Shown here: one piece after another, positions 6,690-16,472 of the stretch
Numbering within the stretch: position 1 is the stretch's first letter
How the letters are laid out: each line of letters begins with the position of its first letter
Notes under the pieces: generated by a model
Seen by the model: the letters and a program-made list of their open reading frames with translations, nothing else
Databases searched by the model: none
Told to the model about the DNA's origin: nothing
Origin: an uncultured Latescibacterota bacterium
GTDB taxonomy: Bacteria > Latescibacterota > UBA2968
NCBI GenBank assembly: GCA_958295785.1
Contig: OY282377.1
Span: 4,714,896 to 4,778,895, forward strand
Direction of reading: 5' to 3'
DNA length: 64,000 nucleotides
Position numbers and translations under genes: made by a program

Positions 6690-9323
6690 TTATTTTCCAA
6701 TCGCGATCCAAACCTCTTTTGTCGCTGCTGGCTTCCCCGGGCGGTTCAGATCGGTTACAGTCGCGGCAATCGCGAGTTTTTGGCCCGGTTTTGCCGCCAC
6801 ATTGAGGGCGACGTACACAGGCTCTGTTTCCGAATGGCCCCGGTGTTGATATGAAATCTGCACGCCTTCTCGTTTTTCTGATATGCCCAACAATGTGCCG
6901 ATGCCCTTTAACAAGCGGGCACCGGCATTTTTGTTGCCGCGCACGGCGTAATCCACGCGGTAATGCGTTTGCCCGGTGTCATCGCGCAAGAGGTGATACA
7001 CTTCATAGTACAGATAGACCGGCTGTTTGGGGGCAAAGGTGTGCGATGGCAGGGGGATCACTTCGAGGTCGTCTCGAATGAATTTGCCTTCTGCGTGCGT
7101 TTCCAATGCTGCAATTTTCCCGGCTACGACGAGATCGCTCAGCATCAAGGTCGGGGCGTCGTAGGCTTCCACCTCGACGAGTTGCCGATAGATTTGCAAT
7201 CGCCCCGAAGCCGGGTCGGTTACGCGCACGGCTACAAAATACGGCCCCGGCTTCACCTGCGTCGTCACTTGATCCACCCATAAAACCCCGGGGTTGTCCA
7301 CGATTTCGCGTTGCGTTGTCGATGTTTCCAAGGTGTCGCGGGTCATTTCGGTTCCCTCTGCGTCAAACAAGACCCACACGCGCTTCACTGAAGCCGATAC
7401 CTGGCCCCCTCGCTTTTTTGTGGTTAGGGATGCCCACGGCACGCCGACAAAGGCATCTAAGCGCGTATCGCGCCCATCTCCTTTGAAATCTGCCACCGAC
7501 AAATGCAGGGGCATCGGGTCTCCGGGATAGGGATAGCGGTAAACCGATGGGGTGCGGTTGACGACTCGGGCGACCACGGCTTCGGGCGCGAGGTATTGCC
7601 ACAGCAGGCGATTGGGCGAGTCGATGGGGGGATGGGGAAATTGGAAATCAAAATTGCCCAAGGCGTCGAGAAATGTCACTTCAAACCCTTCGCCAATGTG
7701 GGCATAAATCCAGGTTTCCCACTTGTAGTTCAAAGACGCGCCATCTCGAAACAACGCCCCTTGGTGGGGCAGCGGAAATATGGGCAGGCCGCGAACTTCG
7801 GGCGTTACGCGCAGTGCTGTGCCCGCGCCGAACGACTCGGCTTGCAAGGATGATGTGGAGGGAGCGATTTCATGCAGGGCATTTCCCGCCAGATCCATGA
7901 GGCGATTCTTCACCCGAATCACTTTTGCATGGGTTTCAAAGACCAAGTGATCGGACCAACTTCGGTGATCGGGATGTCCAAAGCGGATGTACACGTCGCC
8001 GCGTGCATCCCAGGGCGTTCGGCCTTCGGAAAAATTTTGAATCGCGTAATTCACGCGGCGATAGTGTTCTAATTTGCGCTCGTTGACCGGCGTGGTGGGC
8101 GTGGGGTCCTGCTCGCGCCAGAACAGACCGAGAAATGCGCGTTTTTCATCACGGTCTGCCATGCGAAAGGTTTCGCGTTCTTTCGCGGACAAAAGCAAGG
8201 TGACATCCTCGTACAAGGCGCGTTCACTGTGTGGCACGAGGGATAAAAATCGCGAGAATGTGGCTTCTGCTTGTCCGTAATTGCCCGATTCCAAATGTTG
8301 CGCGCCCAGAAGCGGCAGGTAACGCTCGGGATCTTTTTGCGCGAGATCGCGCAGTTCTGTGGTGGTGTGCAGTGCCTGATTTAGATATTTCAATTCCATG
8401 GCCACACGCGCCAACCTGCCCCGCGCCACGCTGTGCGCTGGATTTACAGCGACTTGTTTTGACAATGCTTTGAGGGCTTTGTCGAAATAGTAGAGCGATT
8501 CGTAAAACACCCCCAGCTTGAAGTACGCATCGCGGTGGTTGGGAAAGCGTTTGACCACATTGCCAAAATGGTGATCCATATCCACGCTGCGCATTGCCAG
8601 ATGGCACATTGCCAAATTGTAAAACGCGGCCTCGTATTGCGGGTCTAGAGACACGGTGTCTTGAAAAAAATCCTGCGCACGGCGCACCTGTTTTTTTTGA
8701 ATGAGACATGCCAGTGCCCGGCCGTGTCGCGCAATGAGAAAACGCCGGTCCTTTTTTAGCACTTGCACAAAAATGCGTTCTGCTTCAGGGCCTTTGTGCT
8801 GTTCCAACAAGCCATAGCCCAGCGCGCACAGGGCGACTCGGTCGTTGGGATTGCTGCGGCGCATCCGCTCAAACAGGGATACCGCATCGTTGAGCAGAGC
8901 CGCATCGGGGGGCACTGCGCGCGTTTTATAGTGCCGGGGTATCAATCGCCCGCGCTCAAAAAATGCGTCTGATACGCTTAGATAGCGATGCCCGAGATGA
9001 TATCCGTAATAAAATTGCAATACTACGGGATTGTGCCGTTGCCAAAAGTCCATCAAGAAGCGCGCTTTCTCCTCCCGGTGGCGTGCCCGATACACGGCTG
9101 CGCTGTCTGCCCCAGCGCGTTCTGCGATCAGAACAGCGGCGAGCGAATCTGCCCTCGCGCCAAAACTCTCGTGTAAATGCTCTCCCCAAACCGGCGCATA
9201 CAGCAGGGCACACATACATGCGACCGCGTACGGGTTGAATTTTTGGATCACCCGCTCACTCGTGGAACGAATCATTTGCCATGCAATCACGTTGATGCCC
9301 TCAAAATAATTCTCTCGAAACAC
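6690..9323 (-). CDS. GWxTD domain protein with tetratricopeptide repeats, probably exported
   Basis: Up to 877 residues. GTG 9323 opens the frame, but a GTG near 9290 preceded by GAGGG, or ATG 9275, is more plausible. The latter gives a positively charged start and a hydrophobic run (YAVACMCALLYAPVWG) resembling a signal peptide. Residues about 150-370 hold TPR-like helical pairs (AAFYNLAMCHLAM, YFKLGVFYESLYYFDKALKAL). Near residue 430, TPWDARGDVYIRFGHPDHRSW is the GWxTD signature. The C-terminal third is beta-rich (GPYFVAVRVTDPASGRLQIYRQ). GWxTD proteins are common in FCB-group and Acidobacteria-like genomes and usually have no assigned role. It probably works in the periplasm. Confidence 0.8.
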   Translation of the reverse strand: MFRENYFEGINVIAWQMIRSTSERVIQKFNPYAVACMCALLYAPVWGEHLHESFGARADSLAAVLIAERAGADSAAVYRARHREEKARFLMDFWQRHNPVVLQFYYGYHLGHRYLSVSDAFFERGRLIPRHYKTRAVPPDAALLNDAVSLFERMRRSNPNDRVALCALGYGLLEQHKGPEAERIFVQVLKKDRRFLIARHGRALACLIQKKQVRRAQDFFQDTVSLDPQYEAAFYNLAMCHLAMRSVDMDHHFGNVVKRFPNHRDAYFKLGVFYESLYYFDKALKALSKQVAVNPAHSVARGRLARVAMELKYLNQALHTTTELRDLAQKDPERYLPLLGAQHLESGNYGQAEATFSRFLSLVPHSERALYEDVTLLLSAKERETFRMADRDEKRAFLGLFWREQDPTPTTPVNERKLEHYRRVNYAIQNFSEGRTPWDARGDVYIRFGHPDHRSWSDHLVFETHAKVIRVKNRLMDLAGNALHEIAPSTSSLQAESFGAGTALRVTPEVRGLPIFPLPHQGALFRDGASLNYKWETWIYAHIGEGFEVTFLDALGNFDFQFPHPPIDSPNRLLWQYLAPEAVVARVVNRTPSVYRYPYPGDPMPLHLSVADFKGDGRDTRLDAFVGVPWASLTTKKRGGQVSASVKRVWVLFDAEGTEMTRDTLETSTTQREIVDNPGVLWVDQVTTQVKPGPYFVAVRVTDPASGRLQIYRQLVEVEAYDAPTLMLSDLVVAGKIAALETHAEGKFIRDDLEVIPLPSHTFAPKQPVYLYYEVYHLLRDDTGQTHYRVDYAVRGNKNAGARLLKGIGTLLGISEKREGVQISYQHRGHSETEPVYVALNVAAKPGQKLAIAATVTDLNRPGKPAATKEVWIAIGK

Positions 9324-9655
9324 GCCTTTTCGAATCCAATACTGTCAAAAAAAGAGGTAAAAAAAAGTGCCGTTCACGCAACTTAGGGGTTGTAAACGAC
9401 CAAGTCAACGATCCCCCTAAACACGCGGACAGCACATGAAACGGATCAAAAGATACACAATCACATCAAAATTTCCAAACCTCAAAAAAATTCTTGCAGA
9501 CGCTTTTTTGTCTCAATCGCCGCCCCTTTTCGATTCGATCAGGACAGGGATCGCTTGATATAGATGGTTGTCATCGCGCACGGCAAGCGATGTGAAAAAG
9601 GAGGTCTGCACGGCTTTGGGCTGGGACCGCATCCGGAAAATTGACGCCTTTCGCG

Positions 9656-9715
9656 TTTCTTATACCCATTTGATTTTTATTTGTCCGTATCCTGCCTCCC
9701 ATCAGTGAGGAATGA
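9656..9715. repeat. Dispersed repeat family 2, copy A
   Basis: The stretch around TTTGTCCGTATCCTGCCTCC resembles 21740-21796 (GTTGTCCGTATTCTGCATCC), including the flanking ATACC-ATTTG and TCCCA-CA-GATGA or TGAGGA parts. Both copies are intergenic, upstream of minus-strand genes. It looks like a short interspersed element rather than coding DNA. Confidence 0.55.
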
Positions 9716-9982
9716 GGAACAGACGTTCTGTACGGATCATGCGTTGCGCGTCTCAAGCGTTTGGTTCTGCCTCCACATGGGTTGCCTTTGATGCGTTGGC
9801 TACGCCATGCCTACGGCGTGCGGCGTCAAACGCTCAAATTATTCGCGTTTTCATCCTTTTTTTTAACAGCAAAAAAAAGTAGGCGAGCGGGGTACAACTG
9901 CCCCAGCAGTATTTGAGGCTGGAGGGAAAGGGCCGATAGCGGATGGCATTTCGCTTATCACCTTCTTGTATCTTGCATTTTC

Positions 9983-10009
9983 GGGCGAGCACAGGGGCAT
10001 CGCCCCTAC
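9983..10009 (-). repeat. Dispersed GC-rich palindromic repeat, copy 2
   Basis: GGGCGAGCACAGGGGCATCG plus CCCCTAC matches copy 1 with one change. It is preceded by CTTGTATCTTGCATTTTC, the reverse complement of the tail seen in the copies at 50124 and 60191. The repeat unit is therefore about 45 bp. Confidence 0.7.
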
Positions 10010-10072
10010 GTTTCTACCCTCGTATCTTGTATCTTTCTTGACAGGCTCTATGGGCTGACCTATATAGATGCT

Positions 10073-12019
10073 ATGGCTGAAATTGCTCGAGAATATCATC
10101 AAGGGGAATCCCTTCCACGCGCATTGACCTATAAGTCGATCATTCTGGGACTGGTGCTCGTGTTGGTGGCGGCATTGGGTGGGTTTTATGCGCGGCATAT
10201 CTTGCATACGACGCGGTTGGCGCAAAATCATCTGTCGTTGGCCGTGGTTTTTCCCTTTGCAATAACGGTTGTGTTTTTGAGGCATTATCTCCGGCTAAAT
10301 CGGGGCGAATTGCTGGTCATTTTTTCGATGGGGCTGATCGCCTCAACGTTGCCGACGTATTTTTTGAGCCGGTTGATCGCCAGTTTTTGCGTGCCGCACT
10401 ATCTGGCCGATCCGACAAACCGATGGGGTGAGTTCACACACGATTATTTGCCGTCTTGGGCCGTGATTCACCCCGGCCCTGCATTGACGTGGTTTTTTGA
10501 GGGCTTGCCGCGCGGGGCATCTATGCCGTGGGAAGTGTGGATTGGACCTCTGTTTTGGTGGTTGAGCTTGCTCGCGGCACTGTGTGCGGTTTTGTTGTGT
10601 ACGGCGGTGATTTTACGCAAGCAGTGGATCGAATACGAGCGGTTGGATTACGCGCTGATGGAATTGCCGCTCGCCATGGTTGAGGGAGGCGATGCGTCGT
10701 CCCGACTGCCGCCATTTATGCGGTCGCCGCTTTTTTATTTTGGTTTTTCGATTTCGATTTTCGGCATCTTGTGGAATATCATTTCCTATTTTAATCCCAC
10801 ATTTCCCGTGTTTCCATGGCGGTTTGAGTCCATTTCCTTTGGGCGAGATTTTCAGGCGATTCGCATGAATCTCTACTGGCCCATCGTGGGGTTTGCCTAT
10901 TTTATCAATTTGGATGTCTCGTTTAGCATCTGCTTTTTTTACGTGTTAGCGGTGATTGAGGAGGGGTTGTTCAACCGCTTTGGCGTGAAAATTTCGGAGG
11001 CGAATTTTTGTGGCACGTCTTTTGTTCCGGTGGGCTGGCAGATGATAGGGGTGTGGTTTGTCGTGGTGGGGTGGGGGCTTTGGATTGCGCGGGGGCACTT
11101 GCGCGATGTGTTTCGCAAGGCATTCAAAGGCGATGCAGGGGTTGACGACTCAGATGAGTTGCTGTCTTATCGGGGTGCTGTTTTTGGTTTGTTGGGCGGG
11201 TTGCTCTATATGGCGTGCTGGTTTTACGCTTCGGGCATGGCACTGTGGGTGATCGCCGTATTTCTCGTTGTCATGATGGTGGTCTATATCGGCATTTCGC
11301 GCATTATTGCCGAGACGGGGGTGATTACCATTCGGGCGGTTATGGTGCCGCAAACATTTGTTATGTTCGCATTTGGCACCTCGCGATTGTCTGCCCAGAC
11401 GATGACCGCGTTGGGCCTTACCTTTGGGTGGTGCGGCGATATGAAGACGACGCTGATGCCCGCTTTGACGCATTCTGTTCGGTTGTTCGATACCATTCGG
11501 CATCACAAAAGACAACTCGTGTGGGGCATGGGCTTGGCGATGGGCGTGGGCATTGTGGCGTCCTTTTTGTACATCATTTCGATGGGCTATGAAGGCGGCG
11601 CGGGCAATTACGGGTCGCAAATTTCCGGCGGCTTGGCGCGTGGCCCTTGGGATTTTGTGGTGAAGTATTCCAAAGACCCTGTCGATCCCGACTGGCGCAA
11701 GATGGCGTTTTTGGGCAGTGGGGTTGCCATGGCCGCGCTGTTGTATTTTTTGCGTTATCGCTATACGTGGTGGCCCTTGCATCCGATGGGTTTGGCGGCA
11801 GGGCCTGCGTATCCCGTTACAAATGTGATTTTTCCAATTTTCTTGGGTTGGTTGGGCAAGTTTGCCATTTTGCGTTTTGGCGGGGGCAAAGCCTATCGCG
11901 TTGCGCGGCCCTTTTTTTTGGGCTTGATTATGGGCTATTACGTGGGGGCGGGCATTTCGTTTTTTGTCGATATGATTTGGTTTTACGGGCGAGGTCACGG
12001 GGTGCCGTTTTCCGATTGA
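10073..12019 (+). CDS. DUF6785/DUF6784 family polytopic membrane protein (first paralogue)
   Basis: 648 residues with about a dozen hydrophobic segments. LRLNRGELLVIFSMGLIASTLPTYF near residue 80 matches the family hallmark (RGELLVIF.M). The tail LRYRYTWWPLHPMGLAAGPAYPVTNVIFPIFLGWLGKFAIL matches the DUF6784 end, with W-W-P-L-H-P-x-G. These proteins look like oligopeptide-transporter-type permeases, but no substrate is established. There is no clear ribosome site before ATG 10073. The gene is 12 nt before a GT39 glycosyltransferase gene and about 37% apart in length-matched blocks from the second paralogue at 13950; the two clearly align end to end. It is probably an inner-membrane transporter within one operon with both neighbours. 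Confidence 0.8.
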   Translation: MAEIAREYHQGESLPRALTYKSIILGLVLVLVAALGGFYARHILHTTRLAQNHLSLAVVFPFAITVVFLRHYLRLNRGELLVIFSMGLIASTLPTYFLSRLIASFCVPHYLADPTNRWGEFTHDYLPSWAVIHPGPALTWFFEGLPRGASMPWEVWIGPLFWWLSLLAALCAVLLCTAVILRKQWIEYERLDYALMELPLAMVEGGDASSRLPPFMRSPLFYFGFSISIFGILWNIISYFNPTFPVFPWRFESISFGRDFQAIRMNLYWPIVGFAYFINLDVSFSICFFYVLAVIEEGLFNRFGVKISEANFCGTSFVPVGWQMIGVWFVVVGWGLWIARGHLRDVFRKAFKGDAGVDDSDELLSYRGAVFGLLGGLLYMACWFYASGMALWVIAVFLVVMMVVYIGISRIIAETGVITIRAVMVPQTFVMFAFGTSRLSAQTMTALGLTFGWCGDMKTTLMPALTHSVRLFDTIRHHKRQLVWGMGLAMGVGIVASFLYIISMGYEGGAGNYGSQISGGLARGPWDFVVKYSKDPVDPDWRKMAFLGSGVAMAALLYFLRYRYTWWPLHPMGLAAGPAYPVTNVIFPIFLGWLGKFAILRFGGGKAYRVARPFFLGLIMGYYVGAGISFFVDMIWFYGRGHGVPFSD

Positions 12020-12031
12020 ATTGATTGAGCG

Positions 12032-13864
12032 ATGATAAAAGACGATGCGATGGTTCGGATCTCGCGCTGGTTTCCCTGGGTTGTGGGTGGGGCCGCGGTT
12101 GTGATCCGTTTTTTTTATTTGCGGTCATTTTGGGCCGATCATCCGTTTTCGCAACAGTTGATTTCGGATGCGCGGATTTTTGACGATTGGGCATGGCGCG
12201 TTGCGTCCGGGGATTGGCTCGGCCCGGCCGAAGTGTTTGTTTTGCCGCCGCTGTATCCATACCTCATGGGCGTTGTGTATGCGATCTTTGGACACGCGCC
12301 CAAATTGATCGCCGCATTGCAGGCTGTTGCCGGCTGTGCGACTGCTGTTCTGGTCTATCGTTTGGGGGCGCGGCATTTTGGCGCGGGAGTGGGGTTGATC
12401 GCTGGGGTGCTGTTTGCCGGGTATGGGCCGCAGATGTTTTACGAGGGCATGTTGCTGGGCACTTCGGGGGCTGTGTTTCTCTGTGTGTTGGGGTTGACGT
12501 TGATCGATTCGGCGAGCGGTGATCGCGGGGGGTGGTATTACGGGGTGGCCGGATTGGTTTTTGGACTGGCGGTGCTGATGAGGCCCAATGCGTTGTCGGT
12601 CATTCCGTTTGTGGTGTTTGGCGCGTGGTGGGTGCATGACAGAGACAAGCCCGTGCGAATTTCCACGCGATGGGGCGGTTGGTTTTTGGGTGGGCTGATG
12701 GTGCCGCTTCTCCTGTGCGGTTTGAGAAATGGACTGGTGGCGGACGATTGGGTGTTGATAACCGCGCACGGGGGCATCAATTTTTATATGGGCAATCACG
12801 CGGATGCGCCGGGCTGGTTTTCCGCGCCGGCTGGCGTGGATGCACAGATTACGCCGGCTGGGGCGCAGGGCAATTTGGAAGGCCCGCGCCGCGTGGCCGA
12901 AGATGCGTTGGGGCGGTCGTTGAAGGCGTCGGAGGTTTCTGCGTTCTGGTTCGACAAAGGGCTTGCATTTTGGATGGACGATCCGTGGGGCGTGCTCGTG
13001 GTGACATGGCGGAAGGTGCGCTTGTTTGCGTTGGGATACGAGGTGCCGCTCAATTACAATTTTTATTCTCAGCGAAAGTTTTCCGGGTTTTTGCGCTTTC
13101 CCCTCGCCGAGTTGTGGGTGGTGTTGCCGCTGGCCTTTGTCGGGCTCGCGGTGCATATCCGACAGTTTGACCGGCATGCGGTGTTGTATTTGTGGCTCGT
13201 CGGCTATGCGGTTGGGGTGGTGGCTTTTCATGTGTCGTCTCGCTACCGCATGCCCGCCATTCCCATTGTGATGGTGTTTGCGGGGGTGGGGGTATGGACG
13301 CTGATAGCGTGGATACAGTCCCAAAAGTGGAAATCCCTGTGCATCGGCGTGGCGGTACTGATCCTGTTGTGGACGGGGTATCGCGTGGCGTTGGACGCGC
13401 AACTCGCCAAAACGAATTGGGGGATGGATCCCTTCAACTTGGGCACGGCTTATTTGTGGCAGAATGAAAATGAACGCGCATTATCCCTTCTCGAAGAAGC
13501 AGAGAGCTATGGGCAGGGCGATGCGTCTTTGTATTACAATTTGGGATTGGCCTATGCGCGGGCGGAAAAACCAGATGCCGCAGAGAACGCATATCGCCGG
13601 GCACTGTTGCAAGACCCCGATCTGGTCAGCGCGTATGTCAATTTGGGCAATATTCTGTTTCACGAGGGCAAGTTTCAAGATGCCATCAATACCTATCGGG
13701 AGGCATTGAAACGGGATGCCGATACGCACAATGCACGGGCGAATATGGGCTGGGCGTATTGGTCTCTCGGACGGATTGAGGAGGCGCGAAAAGCCTGGCA
13801 CAGGGTTTTGCAATCTGCGCCAAATCATCCTTCGGCAAAGGCGGGGATGGCGCGGATTCGGTGA
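12032..13864 (+). CDS. GT39-like (GT-C) membrane glycosyltransferase with C-terminal TPRs
   Basis: 610 residues. The N-terminal part is a multi-span GT-C fold: an early acidic loop (ISDARIFDDWAWRVASGDW, near residue 40-58) and FVLPPLYPYLMGVVYAIFG, as in ArnT/PMT-type enzymes that take sugars from polyprenyl phosphate donors. Eight or more further hydrophobic segments follow to about residue 460. Residues about 480-600 are three TPR units (ASLYYNLGLAYARAEKPDAAENAYRRALLQDPD, and YVNLGNILFHEGKFQDAINTYREALK). It probably glycosylates lipid or protein at the outer face of the inner membrane, with TPRs for partner binding. ATG 12032 follows a GAG; ATG 12050 is an alternative. Confidence 0.82.
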   Translation: MIKDDAMVRISRWFPWVVGGAAVVIRFFYLRSFWADHPFSQQLISDARIFDDWAWRVASGDWLGPAEVFVLPPLYPYLMGVVYAIFGHAPKLIAALQAVAGCATAVLVYRLGARHFGAGVGLIAGVLFAGYGPQMFYEGMLLGTSGAVFLCVLGLTLIDSASGDRGGWYYGVAGLVFGLAVLMRPNALSVIPFVVFGAWWVHDRDKPVRISTRWGGWFLGGLMVPLLLCGLRNGLVADDWVLITAHGGINFYMGNHADAPGWFSAPAGVDAQITPAGAQGNLEGPRRVAEDALGRSLKASEVSAFWFDKGLAFWMDDPWGVLVVTWRKVRLFALGYEVPLNYNFYSQRKFSGFLRFPLAELWVVLPLAFVGLAVHIRQFDRHAVLYLWLVGYAVGVVAFHVSSRYRMPAIPIVMVFAGVGVWTLIAWIQSQKWKSLCIGVAVLILLWTGYRVALDAQLAKTNWGMDPFNLGTAYLWQNENERALSLLEEAESYGQGDASLYYNLGLAYARAEKPDAAENAYRRALLQDPDLVSAYVNLGNILFHEGKFQDAINTYREALKRDADTHNARANMGWAYWSLGRIEEARKAWHRVLQSAPNHPSAKAGMARIR

Positions 13865-13949
13865 GAGACGAGAAGCAACCACCGATGAACAGAGATGAAA
13901 AGCGAGATGCAAAGTGGTAAAAAGAGAAAAGTGAGATCGGAGTAAGCGA

Positions 13950-15902
13950 ATGGCGATCCGAGAAGAACGAGCGCGGGCGATGCCCGTTCGGCGTGCGGTG
14001 ACTGTGCGATCAATTGTGATCGGGGCGGTGTGCGCGGGATTTTTGGGGTGGGGCGGACATTTTACGCGACATATTGCCCATACGACAAAGATGGCGCAGG
14101 ATCATTTGCCGTGGGGGGCGGTGGTGCCGTTTTTGTTGATTGCGGTCGTGCTGAATAAGGTGCTGGAAAAGGCGCGCCCGCAGTGGGTTTTGCGGCCTTC
14201 GGAATTGCTGGTCATTTTCAGTATGGGGTTGGTGGCGTCGGCATTGCCGAGTTATTTTATGGGGCATTTGATCGCCAATGTGTCCGCGCCGTTTTATTTT
14301 GCGAATACAGAGAACCGATGGGCGGAAGACCTCCATCCGCATTTGCCCGATTGGGCCGTGGTGACCGATATGACGGTTGTGCGGTGGTTTTTCGAGGGGT
14401 TGCCAGCGGGCGTCGATATCCCTTGGGGGGTATGGATGACGCCGATGGCCTGGCGCCTGAGTCTGGTGTTTATGATCGGCGTGTTTGGGTTTTGTGCGGT
14501 TTCCATGATGCGTAAGCAGTGGGTGGAGCACGAGCGGTTGCCCTTTCCGTTGATGACGTTGCCGCTGGAACTGGTCAACAGGACGCCGCGTGGGTTTTGG
14601 CCGGTGGGCATGATGAACCGGCCCGTGTTCTGGTGGGGGTTCGCGCTGGCGTCGTTTCCCATTTACTGGAATATGATCGGCTATTTTCAGCCGCTGTTTC
14701 CAACGATTCCGCGCGATCTGGGGCTGATGGAATTTGGCCGGTATTTCCCGCCGATTCACACGCGGTTTTATCCGGTGATTATTGGCGTGTCGTATTTTAT
14801 GGATTTGGATGTGTCGTTTAGCATTATTGTGTTTCACATCTTGTTGACGTTTGAGATGGGGATGTTCAATCGCTTGGGCATTGAGATAGGCCCAACCCAT
14901 GTGTGGCCGGCATCGGAGTTTGAAAACTGGCAGGGGTTTGGCGCGCTGTGCGTGCTGGTGCCGTGGAGTTTGTGGATGGCGCGGGCGCATTTGAAGCAGG
15001 TGGTTCGCAAGGCCGTGCTCAATGCGCGGGAAGTGGATGATTCGGGTGAATTGTTGTCTTATCGTGCGGCACTTGGCGGATTGCTGACGAGCGGGTTGTT
15101 TATTTTGGGCTGGTGTGTGGCGTCGGGCATGTCGGTGTTTGTTGCCAGCACTTTTTTGGGCCTTGTGGTGTTGATCTGGTTGGGCATTACGCGCGTTTGC
15201 GTGGAGGGCGGGCTGATCAGCAGCCGAATGATTCAGGGGCAGTTTGTCGCATACCACCTGCTGGGGCCTGTGAACATTTCGCCATCGGGAATGGCGGCAT
15301 TCGCGCTGACCGAGACGTGGCACCACGATATTAAGACGATTTTGATGGCGAATTTGGGCAATGCCACGCGGCTTTACGACAGCATGCGCCACGAGCGCGC
15401 ACGCTTGGTCATTGCCTTGGGATTGGCGATGGGGGTGGTGATAACGAGCAGTGCGTATTATCAAATTTCGTCGAGTTATGCGACGGGCGCGTTTAATTAT
15501 GGCGGGATTTATGGCCCTTATGTGCAGAACACGTACGACGCGATTGCCGCGCATATCCGGGATCCCTTCGCACTGAAGCGTGAGCGCGTGTTGATCGCGC
15601 TGATTGGGATGGCGACTACGGGGGCGATGCTAACCTTGCGGTACGTGTGGCCCCGATGGCCGTTGCATCCGATTGGCTTTGCCGCGGTGACGGCGTATCC
15701 GGTCAATCGCATTGTGTTTTCGATCTTTTTTGCCTGGTTTGCCAAGTTTGTCATTTTGCGCGCCGGTGGGATTGATTTGTACCGCAAAGCGTCGCCGTTT
15801 TTCCTGGGGCTTATGGTGGGATATTTCACGGGTGTGTTTGTGTCGTTTTTGGTAGATTGTATCTGGTTTCCGGGGCAGGGTCATTCACTGGCGTTGTATT
15901 AA
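13950..15902 (+). CDS. DUF6785/DUF6784 family polytopic membrane protein (second paralogue)
   Basis: 650 residues that align along their full length with the 10073-12019 product: RPSELLVIFSMGLVASALPSYFMGHLIA, the FFEGLPAGVDIPWGVW loop, MDLDVSFSIIVFHILLTFEMGMFNRLG, DSGELLSYRAALGGLL and the tail WPRWPLHPIGFAAVTAYPVNRIVFSIFFAWFAKFVILRAGG. It has about a dozen membrane helices and is a likely inner-membrane permease. Two paralogues on either side of a GT-C glycosyltransferase suggest duplication within one transport or cell-envelope operon, possibly acting as partners. Substrate unknown. AGATCGGAGTAAGCG precedes ATG 13950. Confidence 0.8.
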   Translation: MAIREERARAMPVRRAVTVRSIVIGAVCAGFLGWGGHFTRHIAHTTKMAQDHLPWGAVVPFLLIAVVLNKVLEKARPQWVLRPSELLVIFSMGLVASALPSYFMGHLIANVSAPFYFANTENRWAEDLHPHLPDWAVVTDMTVVRWFFEGLPAGVDIPWGVWMTPMAWRLSLVFMIGVFGFCAVSMMRKQWVEHERLPFPLMTLPLELVNRTPRGFWPVGMMNRPVFWWGFALASFPIYWNMIGYFQPLFPTIPRDLGLMEFGRYFPPIHTRFYPVIIGVSYFMDLDVSFSIIVFHILLTFEMGMFNRLGIEIGPTHVWPASEFENWQGFGALCVLVPWSLWMARAHLKQVVRKAVLNAREVDDSGELLSYRAALGGLLTSGLFILGWCVASGMSVFVASTFLGLVVLIWLGITRVCVEGGLISSRMIQGQFVAYHLLGPVNISPSGMAAFALTETWHHDIKTILMANLGNATRLYDSMRHERARLVIALGLAMGVVITSSAYYQISSSYATGAFNYGGIYGPYVQNTYDAIAAHIRDPFALKRERVLIALIGMATTGAMLTLRYVWPRWPLHPIGFAAVTAYPVNRIVFSIFFAWFAKFVILRAGGIDLYRKASPFFLGLMVGYFTGVFVSFLVDCIWFPGQGHSLALY

Positions 15903-15917
15903 GGAATAAAATTTTGT

Positions 15918-16163
15918 ATGAACTTTACTCAGCACGCCCTCAATAAGCTGGAACTTTATGAAATTGATCCAGATGACGCAGAAACGAGCAGATCAATACA
16001 CATCTTCTACGACACAACTCAAAGCTCCGATATCAAAATCGTTCGCATTGCGGATATATTATTCGCTCTTGTCATTGATCCGAATACCCAAAATCTCATC
16101 GCGATTTATCGAACAGATCAAAAAACCATTGACAACCGACGAAAGGCGCGAAGATGGATTTAA
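15918..16163 (+). CDS. Small DUF4258-like protein, possible toxin of a two-gene module
   Basis: 81 residues: FTQHALNKLELYEIDPDDAE at the start (the 'HALxRxxxR.I' helix of DUF4258-type folds) and LIAIYRTDQKTIDNRRKARRW at the end, close to the 'TVYRT....RR.W' close of that family. DUF4258 proteins are small RelE/BrnT-like RNase-fold candidates and often sit with a DUF2283-type partner, as here. The stop overlaps the next start by 10 nt, so the pair is translationally coupled. Family assignment and toxin role are inference from pattern and context. Confidence 0.5.
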   Translation: MNFTQHALNKLELYEIDPDDAETSRSIHIFYDTTQSSDIKIVRIADILFALVIDPNTQNLIAIYRTDQKTIDNRRKARRWI

Positions 16164-16384
16164 GTTTTAAGCCCGAATTTTTTGAAAAAAAGGTCGATCC
16201 CGAAACCGGAAATATTCTCTTTTTTCGGCGCGATATGCGCGGCATATCTGACCAAGTGATCGAAGGCGATGGTTTTACGGTTGAATTTAAGGACGATCAG
16301 GTTTATTTGATCGATATCTTCAACGCCGAAAAAGTGATGGGGAATCTCTTAAAAACCATCCCGACAGAAGAAGTTGCTCGATAA
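16154..16384 (+). CDS. Small DUF2283-like protein, possible antitoxin partner
   Basis: 76 residues with VEFKDDQVYLIDIFNAEKVMGNLL near the middle. This resembles DUF2283 proteins, in which a '..DGrlVGIeILDAsk' strand-turn-strand closes a small beta domain. It overlaps the preceding DUF4258-like gene by 10 nt, a spacing usual for toxin-antitoxin pairs. The evidence is short-motif similarity plus gene order. Confidence 0.45.
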   Translation: MDLSFKPEFFEKKVDPETGNILFFRRDMRGISDQVIEGDGFTVEFKDDQVYLIDIFNAEKVMGNLLKTIPTEEVAR

Positions 16385-16472
16385 ATTTCAAGGTGGACAA
16401 ACTTTTGGTGTATGCCGTATATTTGTGCAACACTCGTCCAGTTCGTTCTGAACAATCTTGAGGAGTGCGTGA

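Larger units (their letters stand above)
9324..10072. other. 749-nt gene-free region with two repeat families
   Basis: There is no supported gene here. From 9324 to 9540 the DNA is AT-rich with poly-A and poly-T runs, which may hold the promoter of the minus-strand GWxTD gene. It contains one copy of a second dispersed repeat (about 9656-9715) and one copy of the GC-rich repeat (9983-10009), the latter followed by CTCGTATCTTGTATC. The short frames across it have no ribosome site. Confidence 0.55.

Noticed and set aside
14010-15554. 514-codon minus-strand frame opposite the second DUF6785 gene
   Set aside because: Its composition is dominated by His, Arg and Pro, it has no family match, and it is a mirror of hydrophobic codons.
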